Below, piece after piece: positions 1 through 8,363 of a stretch of DNA of 64,000 nt. Position 1 is the first letter of the stretch. Each line of letters begins with the position of its first letter. Source of the stretch: an uncultured Mollicutes bacterium (GTDB taxonomy: Bacteria > Bacillota_I > Bacilli_A > RFN20 > CAG-826). The notes under the pieces are model-generated. The model made no database searches and had not been told where the DNA came from. It was given only the letters and a program-made list of their open reading frames with translations. The stretch covers positions 75,173 through 139,172 of the forward strand of contig UQFY01000002.1 in the NCBI GenBank assembly GCA_900540385.1, read 5' to 3'. The translations under genes were made by a program, and so were the position numbers.

Positions 1-2293
1 CAAAACGAGAGAGATACTCTCCAAAGCCAGCGAACGGCTCTTTTGGCGAAACGATCAATCTCACTTTGGCATTAGGGGCTATGGAATTTGTGGATTTGTA
101 ATTACGGATATCGCGAATCATATCTTGAAGAATAGCAACCTTATCGCTTGCTTTTTTGTTCAACAATTCCTTCTCATAAACCGGATATGGTTCACACATA
201 ATGGAATCTTTATGAGCAGGCAAAGAGAGATACATTTCTTCGCTTACGAATGGGCAATATGGATAAATCATGAGGATGATTTCACGCATTACCTTATATA
301 AAACATCCTTCGTGACTTCCGCTTCTTCTCCGCCATGCGAAAGAGAAATCTTAGAGAATTCCAAATAGGAAGAGCAGAAATCATCATAGACAAAGTCATA
401 CAAAGTTGAAGAGGCTTGTCCAAATTCATAAGAATCCATCTTGCTTCCGACTTTTTTCACAGTCTTTTCAAGACGATCTAAAATGAAGGCGTCTAAGGTC
501 CCTAATTTCTTCTTGTCGATTTCATGAGGAGTATAAGAATCCCCTAAAACACCTTCAACATAACGGCAAGCGTTCCAGATCTTATTCAAATAGGCTTCAC
601 TCGAAGCAACCTTTTCTTCGATATAACGCATATCCATCCCTGGGGTGCAGTTGGTGGTGATGAAATAACGAAGAGCATCCACGCCATAACGATCGATGAC
701 ATCCATCGGATCGATGCCATTTCCTAAGGATTTAGACATCTTTCTTCCTAAAGAGTCACGAACAAGGCCATGGATAACAACATCTTTGAAAGGAACTTCA
801 TCGGTAAAATGAAGGGATTGGAAAATCATCCTTGAAACCCAGAAGAAGATAATGTCATACCCCGTTACCAAACAAGAGGTAGGGAAATAACGTTGGAAAT
901 CAGGACTATCCGTGTTTGGCCAGCCTAAAGTGGCAAAAGGCCATAAAGCGCTAGAGAACCACGTATCCAAAACATCTTCGTCTTGGCGGTAGACATTTAA
1001 ATCTGGAGTTTCTTCACTAACTAAAAGCTCTCCTGTTTCCTTATTGTAATAAGCAGGAATACGGTGTCCCCACCAAAGTTGTCTAGAAATGCACCAGTCT
1101 TCGATATTGCTCATCCAACGTAACAAGACTTTCTCGAAACGTTTTGGAACAAAGTTAACTTTTCCGGAAGTTTTTTGTCTTTCAAGAACTTTATCGGCAA
1201 GAGGCTTCATCTTCACGAACCATTGCTTAGAAAGCATAGGTTCCACAACCGCATCGCTTCTTTCGGAGTGTCCGACAGAGTGGACGATTTTTTCGATTTT
1301 TACAAGATGTCCCTCTTCTTTAATCTTCTCTACTAAAGCTTTACGACATTCATAACGGTCCATGCCTTGATAGATACCGCACTTATCGTTCATATGAGCG
1401 GTTTCATCAAGAACTTTAATCATTGGGAAACCATATTTTTTAGCCAAAGCAAAGTCATTTGGATCATGGGCTGGAGTACATTTCATCGCGCCTGTTCCAA
1501 AAGAAAGATCGACATAGGAATCAGCCATCAAAGGAAGCTCTTCCCCATTGGCCGGATTGATAACTTTTTTCCCGACTAAATTCTTATAACGAGAATCTTT
1601 AGGGTTCACGAAAACGGCTGTATCGCCAAACATGGTTTCTGGACGAGTTGTTGCAACAATGATGCTTTGGTCTGTTCCCACCACATCATATTTAAAATAG
1701 AAGAATTCTCCTTCATCATCTTTGTGAATGATTTCAATGTTGCTTAAAGCCGTCTTCAATTCAGGATCCCAGTTGGTAATCCTTTCTCCTTGATAAATAA
1801 GGCCTTCATTATAAAGAGTGACGAAAACATGACGAACAGCTTTAGAAAGCCCTTCGTCTAAGGTAAATCTTTCGCGGGAATAATCGATAGAAAGGCCCAT
1901 TTTCTTCCATTGTTCATGGATGGTTTTAGCGTATTCGTCTTTCCATTCCCAGGCCTTCTTCAAGAAACCTTCTCTTCCTAAATCATAACGGGAGATACCT
2001 TCTTCTCTTAGCTTTGCCTCGACTTTTGCTTGGGTGGCAATGCCAGCGTGATCCATTCCCGGAAGCCAAAGGACGTCATATCCTTTCATTCTCTTATATC
2101 GGGTGATGATATCTTCCAAAGTCGTATCCATCGCATGTCCAAGATGTAGTTTTCCTGTAACGTTTGGTGGCGGAATAACAAGAGAGAACGGGGGTTTTGA
2201 TTTATCTAAACCAGCTTTGAAATAATCGCCGCTAACCCATTTTTCATATTTGCCCTCTTCGACTGTTTTTGGGTCATAATGCTTATCGAGCAT
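1..2293 (-). CDS. valS: Valyl-tRNA synthetase, C-terminus cut off by window edge
   Basis: This enzyme charges tRNA-Val with valine in the cytoplasm. About 764 codons are present and the C-terminal end lies outside the window. Visible class I motifs are PPPNVTGKLHLGHA (HIGH-type, near residue 50) and GRKMSKSLGNG (KMSKS, near residue 517), with the editing-domain stretch around ATTRPETMFGDTAV between them. The start is the ATG at 2293, preceded by GGAGGAG. It sits directly downstream of a Val-type T-box leader, so expression should rise when tRNA-Val is uncharged. Identification is secure from motifs and T-box context. Confidence 0.97.
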   Translation of the reverse strand, partial: MLDKHYDPKTVEEGKYEKWVSGDYFKAGLDKSKPPFSLVIPPPNVTGKLHLGHAMDTTLEDIITRYKRMKGYDVLWLPGMDHAGIATQAKVEAKLREEGISRYDLGREGFLKKAWEWKDEYAKTIHEQWKKMGLSIDYSRERFTLDEGLSKAVRHVFVTLYNEGLIYQGERITNWDPELKTALSNIEIIHKDDEGEFFYFKYDVVGTDQSIIVATTRPETMFGDTAVFVNPKDSRYKNLVGKKVINPANGEELPLMADSYVDLSFGTGAMKCTPAHDPNDFALAKKYGFPMIKVLDETAHMNDKCGIYQGMDRYECRKALVEKIKEEGHLVKIEKIVHSVGHSERSDAVVEPMLSKQWFVKMKPLADKVLERQKTSGKVNFVPKRFEKVLLRWMSNIEDWCISRQLWWGHRIPAYYNKETGELLVSEETPDLNVYRQDEDVLDTWFSSALWPFATLGWPNTDSPDFQRYFPTSCLVTGYDIIFFWVSRMIFQSLHFTDEVPFKDVVIHGLVRDSLGRKMSKSLGNGIDPMDVIDRYGVDALRYFITTNCTPGMDMRYIEEKVASSEAYLNKIWNACRYVEGVLGDSYTPHEIDKKKLGTLDAFILDRLEKTVKKVGSKMDSYEFGQASSTLYDFVYDDFCSSYLEFSKISLSHGGEEAEVTKDVLYKVMREIILMIYPYCPFVSEEMYLSLPAHKDSIMCEPYPVYEKELLNKKASDKVAILQDMIRDIRNYKSTNSIAPNAKVRLIVSPKEPFAGFGEYLSRF

Positions 2294-2301
2294 TTTTTCT
2301 C

Positions 2302-2516
2302 CTCCTTAAAATAAAAAATACGCCGAATCCCATATAGGGACGCGGCGCGCGGTACCACCCTAATTCCAAAGAAGATTTTCTTTGGCTCTTTGGCTTTAAC
2401 GCAGCAAACGGAATTTCTTCTATTCTCCAAAGCGACTCACCTTTTCTTGATGACCAGTTTTCAGCTACTCTGGCTCTCTTTGCATCAAGGAGGAAGGATC
2501 CCTCTTCTTCAACGAA
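2302..2516 (-). promoter_or_regulatory. T-box leader of valS (Val specifier)
   Basis: Read on the minus strand, this leader holds the Stem I pattern AGAGAG...GCTGAAAACTGG, flanked by pairing arms CTTGATG and CATCAAG. The candidate specifier GTG (Val) is at 2438-2440, and the T-box core GGGTGGTACCGCG is at 2348-2360. A competing terminator follows at 2311-2347. T-box RNAs sense uncharged tRNA and then let transcription continue. The specifier was assigned by position relative to the other two T-boxes in the window and should be confirmed with a covariance model. Confidence 0.93.
2311..2347 (-). terminator. T-box terminator hairpin of valS
   Basis: On the minus strand CGCCG-CG-TCCC-TATAT-GGGA-TT-CGGCG is followed by TATTTTTT. 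Its 5' arm overlaps the end of the T-box core, as expected for a terminator/antiterminator switch. Confidence 0.9.
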
Positions 2517-2523
2517 CGGGAAA

Positions 2524-2552
2524 ATTATAAAACCCTGTAAGATTTTTAACAA
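2524..2552 (-). promoter_or_regulatory. Promoter of the valS T-box transcript
   Basis: On the minus strand TTGTTA (2547-2552) is separated by 17 nt from TATAAT (2524-2529). This is a near-consensus housekeeping promoter immediately after the stop codon of the upstream gene. Confidence 0.85.
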
Positions 2553-2555
2553 CCT

Positions 2556-3686
2556 TCAAAGATTGTAAAAGGATAAAGCGATTTCTCTTTCTTCTTTGGT
2601 TTCTCCTGCATGATGCGCTTTAAGAAAAGTTTTCTTGTTTAGCACCTGTTTGGAGTTCCAAAGAACGTTTTCTCCAACTGCAATAGCAAGGAAATCTCCG
2701 ATGAACTCTTGAAAATGAGGATTTTCTTCCCCAACGCCAAAGATATTTTCTTCAAGAACTTCCTTTTTCGTTAGAAGAACGAAATCCGGATAATACTTCG
2801 TGAAAAGAGAGGCAAATTCTTCTTTTTTACTCTCTTTCACAAAGAAAGTCGCATTTCTTCCTTCTAAGGACATCGGTAAAGAAAGGCAATCTACCAATTC
2901 TTTATGGAGAGCGATATCTCGATATTTCACGTTGATAAGGCCATGGTCAGCCATACTAATTACTAAGACGTCTGGATTTTCTTTCACGAATTGTCGAATC
3001 ATTTTATTGATTTTACGGAACTCATTCCAAACAGAGAGGGATTTTACGCCATATTGGTGCAGCTCTTTATCTGGATGAGGAGTATAAGAATAAAGGAATT
3101 CTCCACCATTTTTGAAGAAGGAAGTCGCGTGTTGAACCATTTCTTTATAATTCTTCGGAGCTTTTTCTCCACCAAGAGGATAAAGATATTCCAGTTTTGC
3201 ATTCACGCCTTTCTCTTGCATAAGAACATCGATTTTCTTTAATGGGCAATAACGGTCAAAGAAATGGCTGCCATCATGATAATAGTTCACTTTTTCACCC
3301 GTTAAATCGTTCACATCAGGAAAAACACAAAGAGGGAAATGAAGGCTAGGAATGTATTGCGTCCAACCCATCCAGCCATTTTCCTTAGGCCACTTTGCCG
3401 TTAAAAAGGCGTTTGTTGCTGCGACAGTTGTCGGAGGATTCGTCGAAGAAATAACGCACTTTTGATGGGAAATAAGGTATTTGTTTGTGTGAGGGAAAAG
3501 AGAAATATTATATTTTCCCGCTCCATCGAAAAGAAAAACACAAACTTTCTTATGTCCTTCCAAAAGACGATCAATTTCAGGGTCTGTCTCATGAAAAGGC
3601 TCAACATGGAAGTGTTTTAAAAGGGAGGAAGAGAAGCCAACTAGGCTTTTTTCTCTATCAAAGATTTCTTTAGGTAAATTTTTCAT
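2556..3686 (-). CDS. Alkaline-phosphatase-superfamily phosphodiesterase
   Basis: This 376-residue protein matches the type I phosphodiesterase/nucleotide pyrophosphatase family (alkaline phosphatase fold). Metal-site signatures can be seen: VFLFDGAGKYN near residue 53, a Thr-containing PTTVAATNAF (candidate nucleophile), SYTPHPDKELHQYG, ISMADHGL, and a late HHAGETKEE. There is no signal peptide, so it is probably cytoplasmic. The substrate is unknown. Members of this family cleave nucleotide or phosphonate esters, or act as sugar-phosphate mutases. The start at 3686 has no Shine-Dalgarno sequence but has a -10 box 8 nt upstream. Confidence 0.8.
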   Translation of the reverse strand: MKNLPKEIFDREKSLVGFSSSLLKHFHVEPFHETDPEIDRLLEGHKKVCVFLFDGAGKYNISLFPHTNKYLISHQKCVISSTNPPTTVAATNAFLTAKWPKENGWMGWTQYIPSLHFPLCVFPDVNDLTGEKVNYYHDGSHFFDRYCPLKKIDVLMQEKGVNAKLEYLYPLGGEKAPKNYKEMVQHATSFFKNGGEFLYSYTPHPDKELHQYGVKSLSVWNEFRKINKMIRQFVKENPDVLVISMADHGLINVKYRDIALHKELVDCLSLPMSLEGRNATFFVKESKKEEFASLFTKYYPDFVLLTKKEVLEENIFGVGEENPHFQEFIGDFLAIAVGENVLWNSKQVLNKKTFLKAHHAGETKEEREIALSFYNL

Positions 3687-3694
3687 AACGCTAA

Positions 3695-3722
3695 ATCATA
3701 GTTGAAATAAGGTGTTTTGCAA
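3695..3722 (-). promoter_or_regulatory. Promoter of the phosphodiesterase gene, near-leaderless
   Basis: On the minus strand TTGCAA (3717-3722) is 16 nt from TATGAT (3695-3700). Only 8 nt separate the -10 box from the ATG, and no ribosome binding site is present. The mRNA would begin at, or one or two bases before, the start codon. Confidence 0.6.
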
Positions 3723-3735
3723 GGGGAAGAGAACT

Positions 3736-4296
3736 TTATTTCAAAAAAGCAGCGATTTTAGCACGTAAAAGATCCGGTTTATTTTTCTTTGAAGAAAGCA
3801 ATACATCCATTCCGGCATATCTTTTTTTCGCCAAAGCGATATCCGATTGTTTGGCTAGATCAGATTTCGTTAGAACAAGAAGAGTTGGTACTCCTTCTTC
3901 TTTTAAGTGCTCGAGCAACATTTCGTCTTCTTCCGATGGTTCTCTTCGAGAGTCGATAAGAAAGATGCAGCCTTTTAATAAAGGGTTTTGGAAATAATCT
4001 TCCATCATCTCGCCGAAAGAAACGTCTTCTTTACTGCCATAAGAGGTAAAACCATACCCAGGGGAATCTACCAAATAGAAAGAGTTATCGATTAAAAAAT
4101 AATTTAAATAACGGGTTTTCCCTGCATTTTTGGAAGAAAAAGCAATCTTTTGTCCCGTTAAAGTATTGATTAAAGAAGATTTCCCGACGTTTGACTTTCC
4201 AACAAAGACGATTTCTTTGAGATTGTCTTTGGGGCGAAAGCTCTTATTTGGAGCTGAGAGAATATATTTTGCGTTTTGAAATTTAATGATAGCCAT
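3736..4296 (-). CDS. engB: Ribosome-assembly GTPase EngB/YsxC
   Basis: This small GTPase of about 186 residues is needed for assembly of the large ribosomal subunit. Its G motifs are clear: G1 GKSNVGKSS, G3 DSPGYG, G4 TKSD, and a late SS(K) G5-like stretch. The order tig-lon-engB matches Bacillus, where ysxC follows lonA. A TTG codon lies 6 nt upstream in frame, but the ATG at 4296 is preferred because the -10 box ends 6 nt before it, leaving no room for a longer leader. No Shine-Dalgarno sequence is present. Confidence 0.95.
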   Translation of the reverse strand: MAIIKFQNAKYILSAPNKSFRPKDNLKEIVFVGKSNVGKSSLINTLTGQKIAFSSKNAGKTRYLNYFLIDNSFYLVDSPGYGFTSYGSKEDVSFGEMMEDYFQNPLLKGCIFLIDSRREPSEEDEMLLEHLKEEGVPTLLVLTKSDLAKQSDIALAKKRYAGMDVLLSSKKNKPDLLRAKIAAFLK

Positions 4297-4302
4297 AAGC
4301 AA

Positions 4303-4311
4303 ATTATAGCA
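4303..4311 (-). promoter_or_regulatory. Extended -10 promoter of engB, predicted leaderless
   Basis: Minus-strand TGCTATAAT (TATAAT at 4303-4308) is followed by six bases, TTGCTT, and then the ATG. Transcription would start at the ATG itself. No good -35 box is visible, which fits an extended -10 promoter. Confidence 0.7.
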
Positions 4312-4349
4312 AAAAGAAAAGAGAAACCCCTATGCGGAATTTCTCTTTT
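4311..4349 (-). terminator. Terminator downstream of lon
   Basis: On the minus strand AAAAGAGAAA (4340-4349) pairs with TTTCTCTTTT (4317-4326) around the loop TTCCGCATAGGGG, followed by CTTTTT. It separates lon from the engB promoter. Confidence 0.75.
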
Positions 4350-4353
4350 TCCT

Positions 4354-6708
4354 TTACGCTTTGTTGTTTTCCGTTTCAAAGACAAATGGTAAGGCGTCAT
4401 CGACACATTTCATAAAATGAATCGTGAGACCTTTCTTGACTTCTTCTGGAAGTTCATCAACGTCTTTTTTATTCTCCTCAGGAACCAAAATCGTTTTAAT
4501 TCCACTACGGAGAGCAGCAAGGGATTTCTCCCTTAAGCCACCAATCGGCAGAGCTTTGCCACGTAGTGTAACCTCGCCTGTCATCGCTACGTTATTGTTA
4601 ACTGGCTTTCCAGAAAGCGACGAGATAATGGCGCAAGTAATAGCAATACCAGCACTTGGGCCGTCTTTTGGCACAGCTCCTTCAGGGAAATGAAGGTGAA
4701 TGTCGTTCTTTTCAAACATTTCTTCCGGGATGCCATATTTGGTAGCGTTCGCACGGACGTAATCAAGAGCGATCATGCAGCTTTCCTTCATGATATCCTT
4801 AAGGTTACCCGTTAAGACAAGTTGGCCTTTACCATGGAAATGAGTCGCTTCAATTGGCAAGATATCTCCACCAAATTCGGTATAGGCTAAGCCAGTAACC
4901 ACGCCAATTTGAGGTTCTTTCTCTTTCTTCGTGTCTTCAAAAATCTCCACGCCAAGGTATTTTTTCACTTGTTCGGCATCGACTTTGATCGGGCGAGGAA
5001 GGGATGGATTCTTAATTAACTCAACGATGGCTTTCCTGCAACAAGAAGCCACAAGCCTTTCGAGTTCACGGACACCCGCTTCACGAGTATAGAATTCGAT
5101 CATTTCGCGGATTCCTTCTTCGGTGAAAATGATGTCTCCTTCTTTTAAACCGTTCGCTTTCATTTGCTTTTGGATTAAGAAATCCGCAGCGATTTTTAGC
5201 TTTTCAATCTCGATATAAGAAGGAACTTCGATTAATTCCAAACGATCTCTTAATGGAGCTGGGACGTTCTCAAGGTAGTTTGCTGTAGCAATAAAGAGAA
5301 CGTTAGAGAGATCATATGGTTCTTCAAGAAAGTTATCATTGAAGGCGAAATTTTGTTCTGGATCAAGTACTTCAAGAAGAGCGCTAGATGGATCTCCACG
5401 ATAATTCGCTCCACCAACTTTATCGATTTCATCGAGTAAAAAGACTGGATTTACGGTGCCAGCGCGAGTCATTCCTTGAATGATTCTTCCAGGAAGAGCG
5501 CCAACATAGGTTCTTCTGTGTCCACGAATTTCCGCTTCATCGGAAACACCGCCAAGGGAACATTTATAGAATTTTCTTCCTAAAGCTTGGGCAATAGACT
5601 TCGCAAGGGAAGTTTTACCGCATCCTGGCGGGCCAAAAAAGCAAAGGATAGGAGCTTTTAAAGTGCCTGTCGCTTGCTTGACAGCAAGATATTCGATGAT
5701 TCTCTTTTTGACTTTCTCAAGACCAAAATGGTTCTCATCTAAAATCTTTTGAACGTTACTCAAATCATCATTATCTTCCGTTCTTTGGAACCAGGGAACA
5801 TTAATTAAGGTTTGAATGTAATTCAAGATCAAGGAACTTTCAAGAGAGCCGTCTGGCATCATTTCCATACGGTGAAGCTCATTCTTAATCTTTGCTTTGA
5901 CATTTTCCGGATATGGGTTCTTTTCAAGTTTTGCCTTGATAGCATCCACATCATTGACACCAGCGCCCTCACCAAGTTCATCCTTGATGGCTTTCATTTT
6001 TTCGCGAAGGAAATACTCTTTTTGAGATTTTTCTGCTCTTTCACGAACGGTCTCATCGAGTTTTTGCTCGATTTGGGTGATTTGTTTTTGCTCATCTAAA
6101 AGACGAAGCAAAATCTTTAAACGCTCATTGGTGTTTTTTTCAGCAAGAAGAGCGACTTTATCGGCAACGCGGAAATCTAAATATTGGGCAATCGTATCCA
6201 CGACATTTCCAACAGAATCGCCGTTTTGCAAAGATGTTAACGTGTTTTTGACCACGTTAGGATTCATAAAGTTCGATGTCGTAAGAGATTGAGAAAGCTT
6301 TGCGATAAGCTGAAGTTCCTCATTCGCATCCCCTTCTTCATCCTCAAGAATGCTTCCATCGGCAATATAGCTTCCTTTTTCGAAACGAATGTTAGAAAGA
6401 AGAACTCTTCTTGATCCGATTAAACGAACCTTGATGCTGCCATCTTTCTCATTGCTATAGACAATGCGGCATAATGTCGCTGTTTCAAAGACGTCATCAG
6501 GGATTTTGATATCATCTTTATCCGCTTCTTTTTGGCAACCAACGAAGAGAAGGCTATTCGAATTTGCCTTTGCTTGGCGGATTGCTTCCATGGAGTATGG
6601 ACGGCCCGCATCTACGGCTTCGTTCATATTCGGATATACGACCAAACCTTTTGTAATCAGGAAAGGGAGAGTTAACGGTTGTTTTTCATTGGGAGTTTTA
6701 TCTTCCAT
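4354..6708 (-). CDS. lon: ATP-dependent protease Lon
   Basis: This cytoplasmic AAA+ serine protease degrades misfolded and regulatory proteins. At 784 residues it has the normal LonA length. The order is an N-terminal substrate domain, AAA+ Walker A GPPGCGKTS (near 355), Walker B VFLLDEIDKV, and the protease domain with the catalytic Ser in PKDGPSAGIA (near 684) and Lys in GGLREKSLAA (near 727). The start at 6708 has AAGGAGGT 8 nt upstream. A CIRCE operator covers its -35 region, so it is probably repressed by HrcA and induced by heat. Confidence 0.97.
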   Translation of the reverse strand: MEDKTPNEKQPLTLPFLITKGLVVYPNMNEAVDAGRPYSMEAIRQAKANSNSLLFVGCQKEADKDDIKIPDDVFETATLCRIVYSNEKDGSIKVRLIGSRRVLLSNIRFEKGSYIADGSILEDEEGDANEELQLIAKLSQSLTTSNFMNPNVVKNTLTSLQNGDSVGNVVDTIAQYLDFRVADKVALLAEKNTNERLKILLRLLDEQKQITQIEQKLDETVRERAEKSQKEYFLREKMKAIKDELGEGAGVNDVDAIKAKLEKNPYPENVKAKIKNELHRMEMMPDGSLESSLILNYIQTLINVPWFQRTEDNDDLSNVQKILDENHFGLEKVKKRIIEYLAVKQATGTLKAPILCFFGPPGCGKTSLAKSIAQALGRKFYKCSLGGVSDEAEIRGHRRTYVGALPGRIIQGMTRAGTVNPVFLLDEIDKVGGANYRGDPSSALLEVLDPEQNFAFNDNFLEEPYDLSNVLFIATANYLENVPAPLRDRLELIEVPSYIEIEKLKIAADFLIQKQMKANGLKEGDIIFTEEGIREMIEFYTREAGVRELERLVASCCRKAIVELIKNPSLPRPIKVDAEQVKKYLGVEIFEDTKKEKEPQIGVVTGLAYTEFGGDILPIEATHFHGKGQLVLTGNLKDIMKESCMIALDYVRANATKYGIPEEMFEKNDIHLHFPEGAVPKDGPSAGIAITCAIISSLSGKPVNNNVAMTGEVTLRGKALPIGGLREKSLAALRSGIKTILVPEENKKDVDELPEEVKKGLTIHFMKCVDDALPFVFETENNKA

Positions 6709-6735
6709 TTTTCATACCTCCTTTTTGCAATGATA

Positions 6736-6763
6736 ATTATAGGATTCCTTTTAGCACTGTCAA
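6736..6763 (-). promoter_or_regulatory. Promoter of lon
   Basis: On the minus strand a perfect TTGACA (6758-6763) lies 16 nt from a perfect TATAAT (6736-6741). The -35 box is inside the CIRCE inverted repeat. Confidence 0.9.
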
Positions 6764-6777
6764 ATGTTAAGTGCTAA
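6751..6777. promoter_or_regulatory. CIRCE operator (HrcA site) at lon
   Basis: TTAGCACTG (6751-6759), a 9-nt spacer, then AAGTGCTAA (6769-6777). This matches the consensus TTAGCACTC-N9-GAGTGCTAA except for the two innermost bases. HrcA binds CIRCE to repress chaperone genes, and in mycoplasmas this site is also found at lon. It overlaps the lon -35 box, as expected for a repressor. Confidence 0.88.
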
Positions 6778-6780
6778 TTT

Positions 6781-6813
6781 AATAAAAATAAGGCAGAATT
6801 TCTTCCGCCTTAT
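6781..6813 (-). terminator. Terminator of tig
   Basis: Minus-strand ATAAGGCGGAAG...TTCTGCCTTAT (arms within 6788-6813) is followed by TTTTATT. Confidence 0.85.
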
Positions 6814-6834
6814 CCATTTTTTATTTTTAAGAGA

Positions 6835-8256
6835 TTATTTCTCTTCTGCTTTTTTAGCAGGAGCCTTCTTGGCTGTTGCAGTTTTCTTTGCAGGAGCCTT
6901 CTTAGGAGCTGCTTCTTTTTCTTCGGCTTTTGGAGCTTCTTCCTTTAATTCGGTCGCCCCTTCTTTTTTGGCAGCGCTATTCATGATGAACTCACGAACT
7001 TTACGATCGGTGATTTGGCCGCGGAAATCTTCTAAGTTCTTGTTGATGATGTTTCTCACATCTTCTTCTTTCATCTTATATTGCTCAGCCATCTTTTTGA
7101 TTTCGGCATCGACATCTGCATCAGTAGCGGTCAAATTTTCTTTGACTCCGATTTCGTGAAGAACTAAGAAATTCTTGATGTTATTTTCGGCATTAACGTG
7201 ATAGGTCTTGTGAAGATCTTCCGCTTTAGCACCGGTGATTTCTAAGTATTGTTCAAAGGTTAAACCATTGGATTCAATCTGTTTTTTGAGATTTTCTTCC
7301 ATTTGGTGAGCTTCGTTTTCGATTACGGCTGGATCAATCACAAAGGTAGAATTCTTGATGATTTCACCAACGAGTTCATTATAGAAAGCATTCTCGGATT
7401 CTTGGACTTTTTGAGCAAGAAGGGTCTTCTTCTCATAATCTTTTAAGCCATCAACGGTGGCAACGTCTTTAATGGCAAGATCCTTAACGGCTTCATCATT
7501 AAGTTCAGGGATTTGTTTTTCCTTGACTTCGTGCATGGTGATTTTGAAGGTTGCTTCTTTGCCAGCGAGTTCTTTGACATAGTTTTCCGGGAAGGTGACT
7601 TTGATTTCTTTCTTATCACCATCTTTCATGCCAACGAGTTGTTCTTCGAAGCCTGGGATGAATTGGTGGGAACCAAGTTCAAGGCTGTAGTTATTGGCTT
7701 GTCCGCCATCGAATGGAGAAAGTTTGCCGTTTTCATCAGCAAGATATCCATCGAAATCGATGAGGGTGGTGTCACCCGTTTGAGCAGGACGTTCGGTAAC
7801 GACTAATTCAGCATTGTCCTTTAAAAGGTTATCAATGGCTTTGTTCACTTCTTCATCGGTAACTTTTGGAGCGACCTTGACGGCCTTTAAGCCTTTATAT
7901 TCACCAAGAGTGACTTCTGGGAGAAGAACGATGGTGTAAACCAATTCCAATTCGTCTTTGGAAAGTTTGGTAACGTTCACTTGTGGACGATACATTGGTT
8001 GAAGTTTTTCTTCGGTGATTAAGTTTGCGAAGACTGGTGTCAAGACATCATCAATAGCTTCATTCCAAACGGCTTCTTGGTTGATTCTTTCTTCAATGAG
8101 CTTACGTGGGGCTTTTCCTGGGCGGAAGCCTGGGACGTTCACTTTGCTCGCGGTCTTTTTGAATGCTTTTTCTTGAGCATTTGCCCAAAGTTCTTTGTCG
8201 ACGTCAGCGACTAATTTGACGCGGCTTGGGCTGATTTTTTCAACTGTGTGTTTCAT
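6835..8256 (-). CDS. tig: Trigger factor, ribosome-bound chaperone and prolyl isomerase
   Basis: This protein folds nascent chains at the ribosome exit tunnel. The ribosome-binding signature GFRPGKAPRKLIEERI is near residues 43-58, followed by the FKBP-type isomerase domain (TGDTTLIDFDGY... to about 240) and the helical C-terminal domain. The last 45 or so residues form an Ala/Lys/Pro/Glu-rich tail with KKAPAKK repeats that is absent from typical trigger factors. The start at 8256 has GAGGT about 10 nt upstream. It lies upstream of lon but is separated by a terminator and the lon promoter. Confidence 0.95.
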   Translation of the reverse strand: MKHTVEKISPSRVKLVADVDKELWANAQEKAFKKTASKVNVPGFRPGKAPRKLIEERINQEAVWNEAIDDVLTPVFANLITEEKLQPMYRPQVNVTKLSKDELELVYTIVLLPEVTLGEYKGLKAVKVAPKVTDEEVNKAIDNLLKDNAELVVTERPAQTGDTTLIDFDGYLADENGKLSPFDGGQANNYSLELGSHQFIPGFEEQLVGMKDGDKKEIKVTFPENYVKELAGKEATFKITMHEVKEKQIPELNDEAVKDLAIKDVATVDGLKDYEKKTLLAQKVQESENAFYNELVGEIIKNSTFVIDPAVIENEAHQMEENLKKQIESNGLTFEQYLEITGAKAEDLHKTYHVNAENNIKNFLVLHEIGVKENLTATDADVDAEIKKMAEQYKMKEEDVRNIINKNLEDFRGQITDRKVREFIMNSAAKKEGATELKEEAPKAEEKEAAPKKAPAKKTATAKKAPAKKAEEK

Positions 8257-8300
8257 GTAATTGAATACCTCAATCTATTTTGCTAATCGCAACGTGCTCT

Positions 8301-8329
8301 AGTTTACCCTATCTTTAGATACTTTCCAA
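8301..8329 (-). promoter_or_regulatory. Promoter of tig
   Basis: On the minus strand TTGGAA (8324-8329), a 17-nt spacer, and TAAACT (8301-8306), about 45 nt upstream of the tig start. Confidence 0.7.
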
Positions 8330-8363
8330 ACGAAAAACGCTAAAAAGGTGAAAAAGTAATGTT

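Noticed and set aside
2283..2552. Open frames of 74-89 codons on the minus strand upstream of valS
   Set aside because: They lie within the T-box leader and its terminator; the RNA structure explains the sequence.
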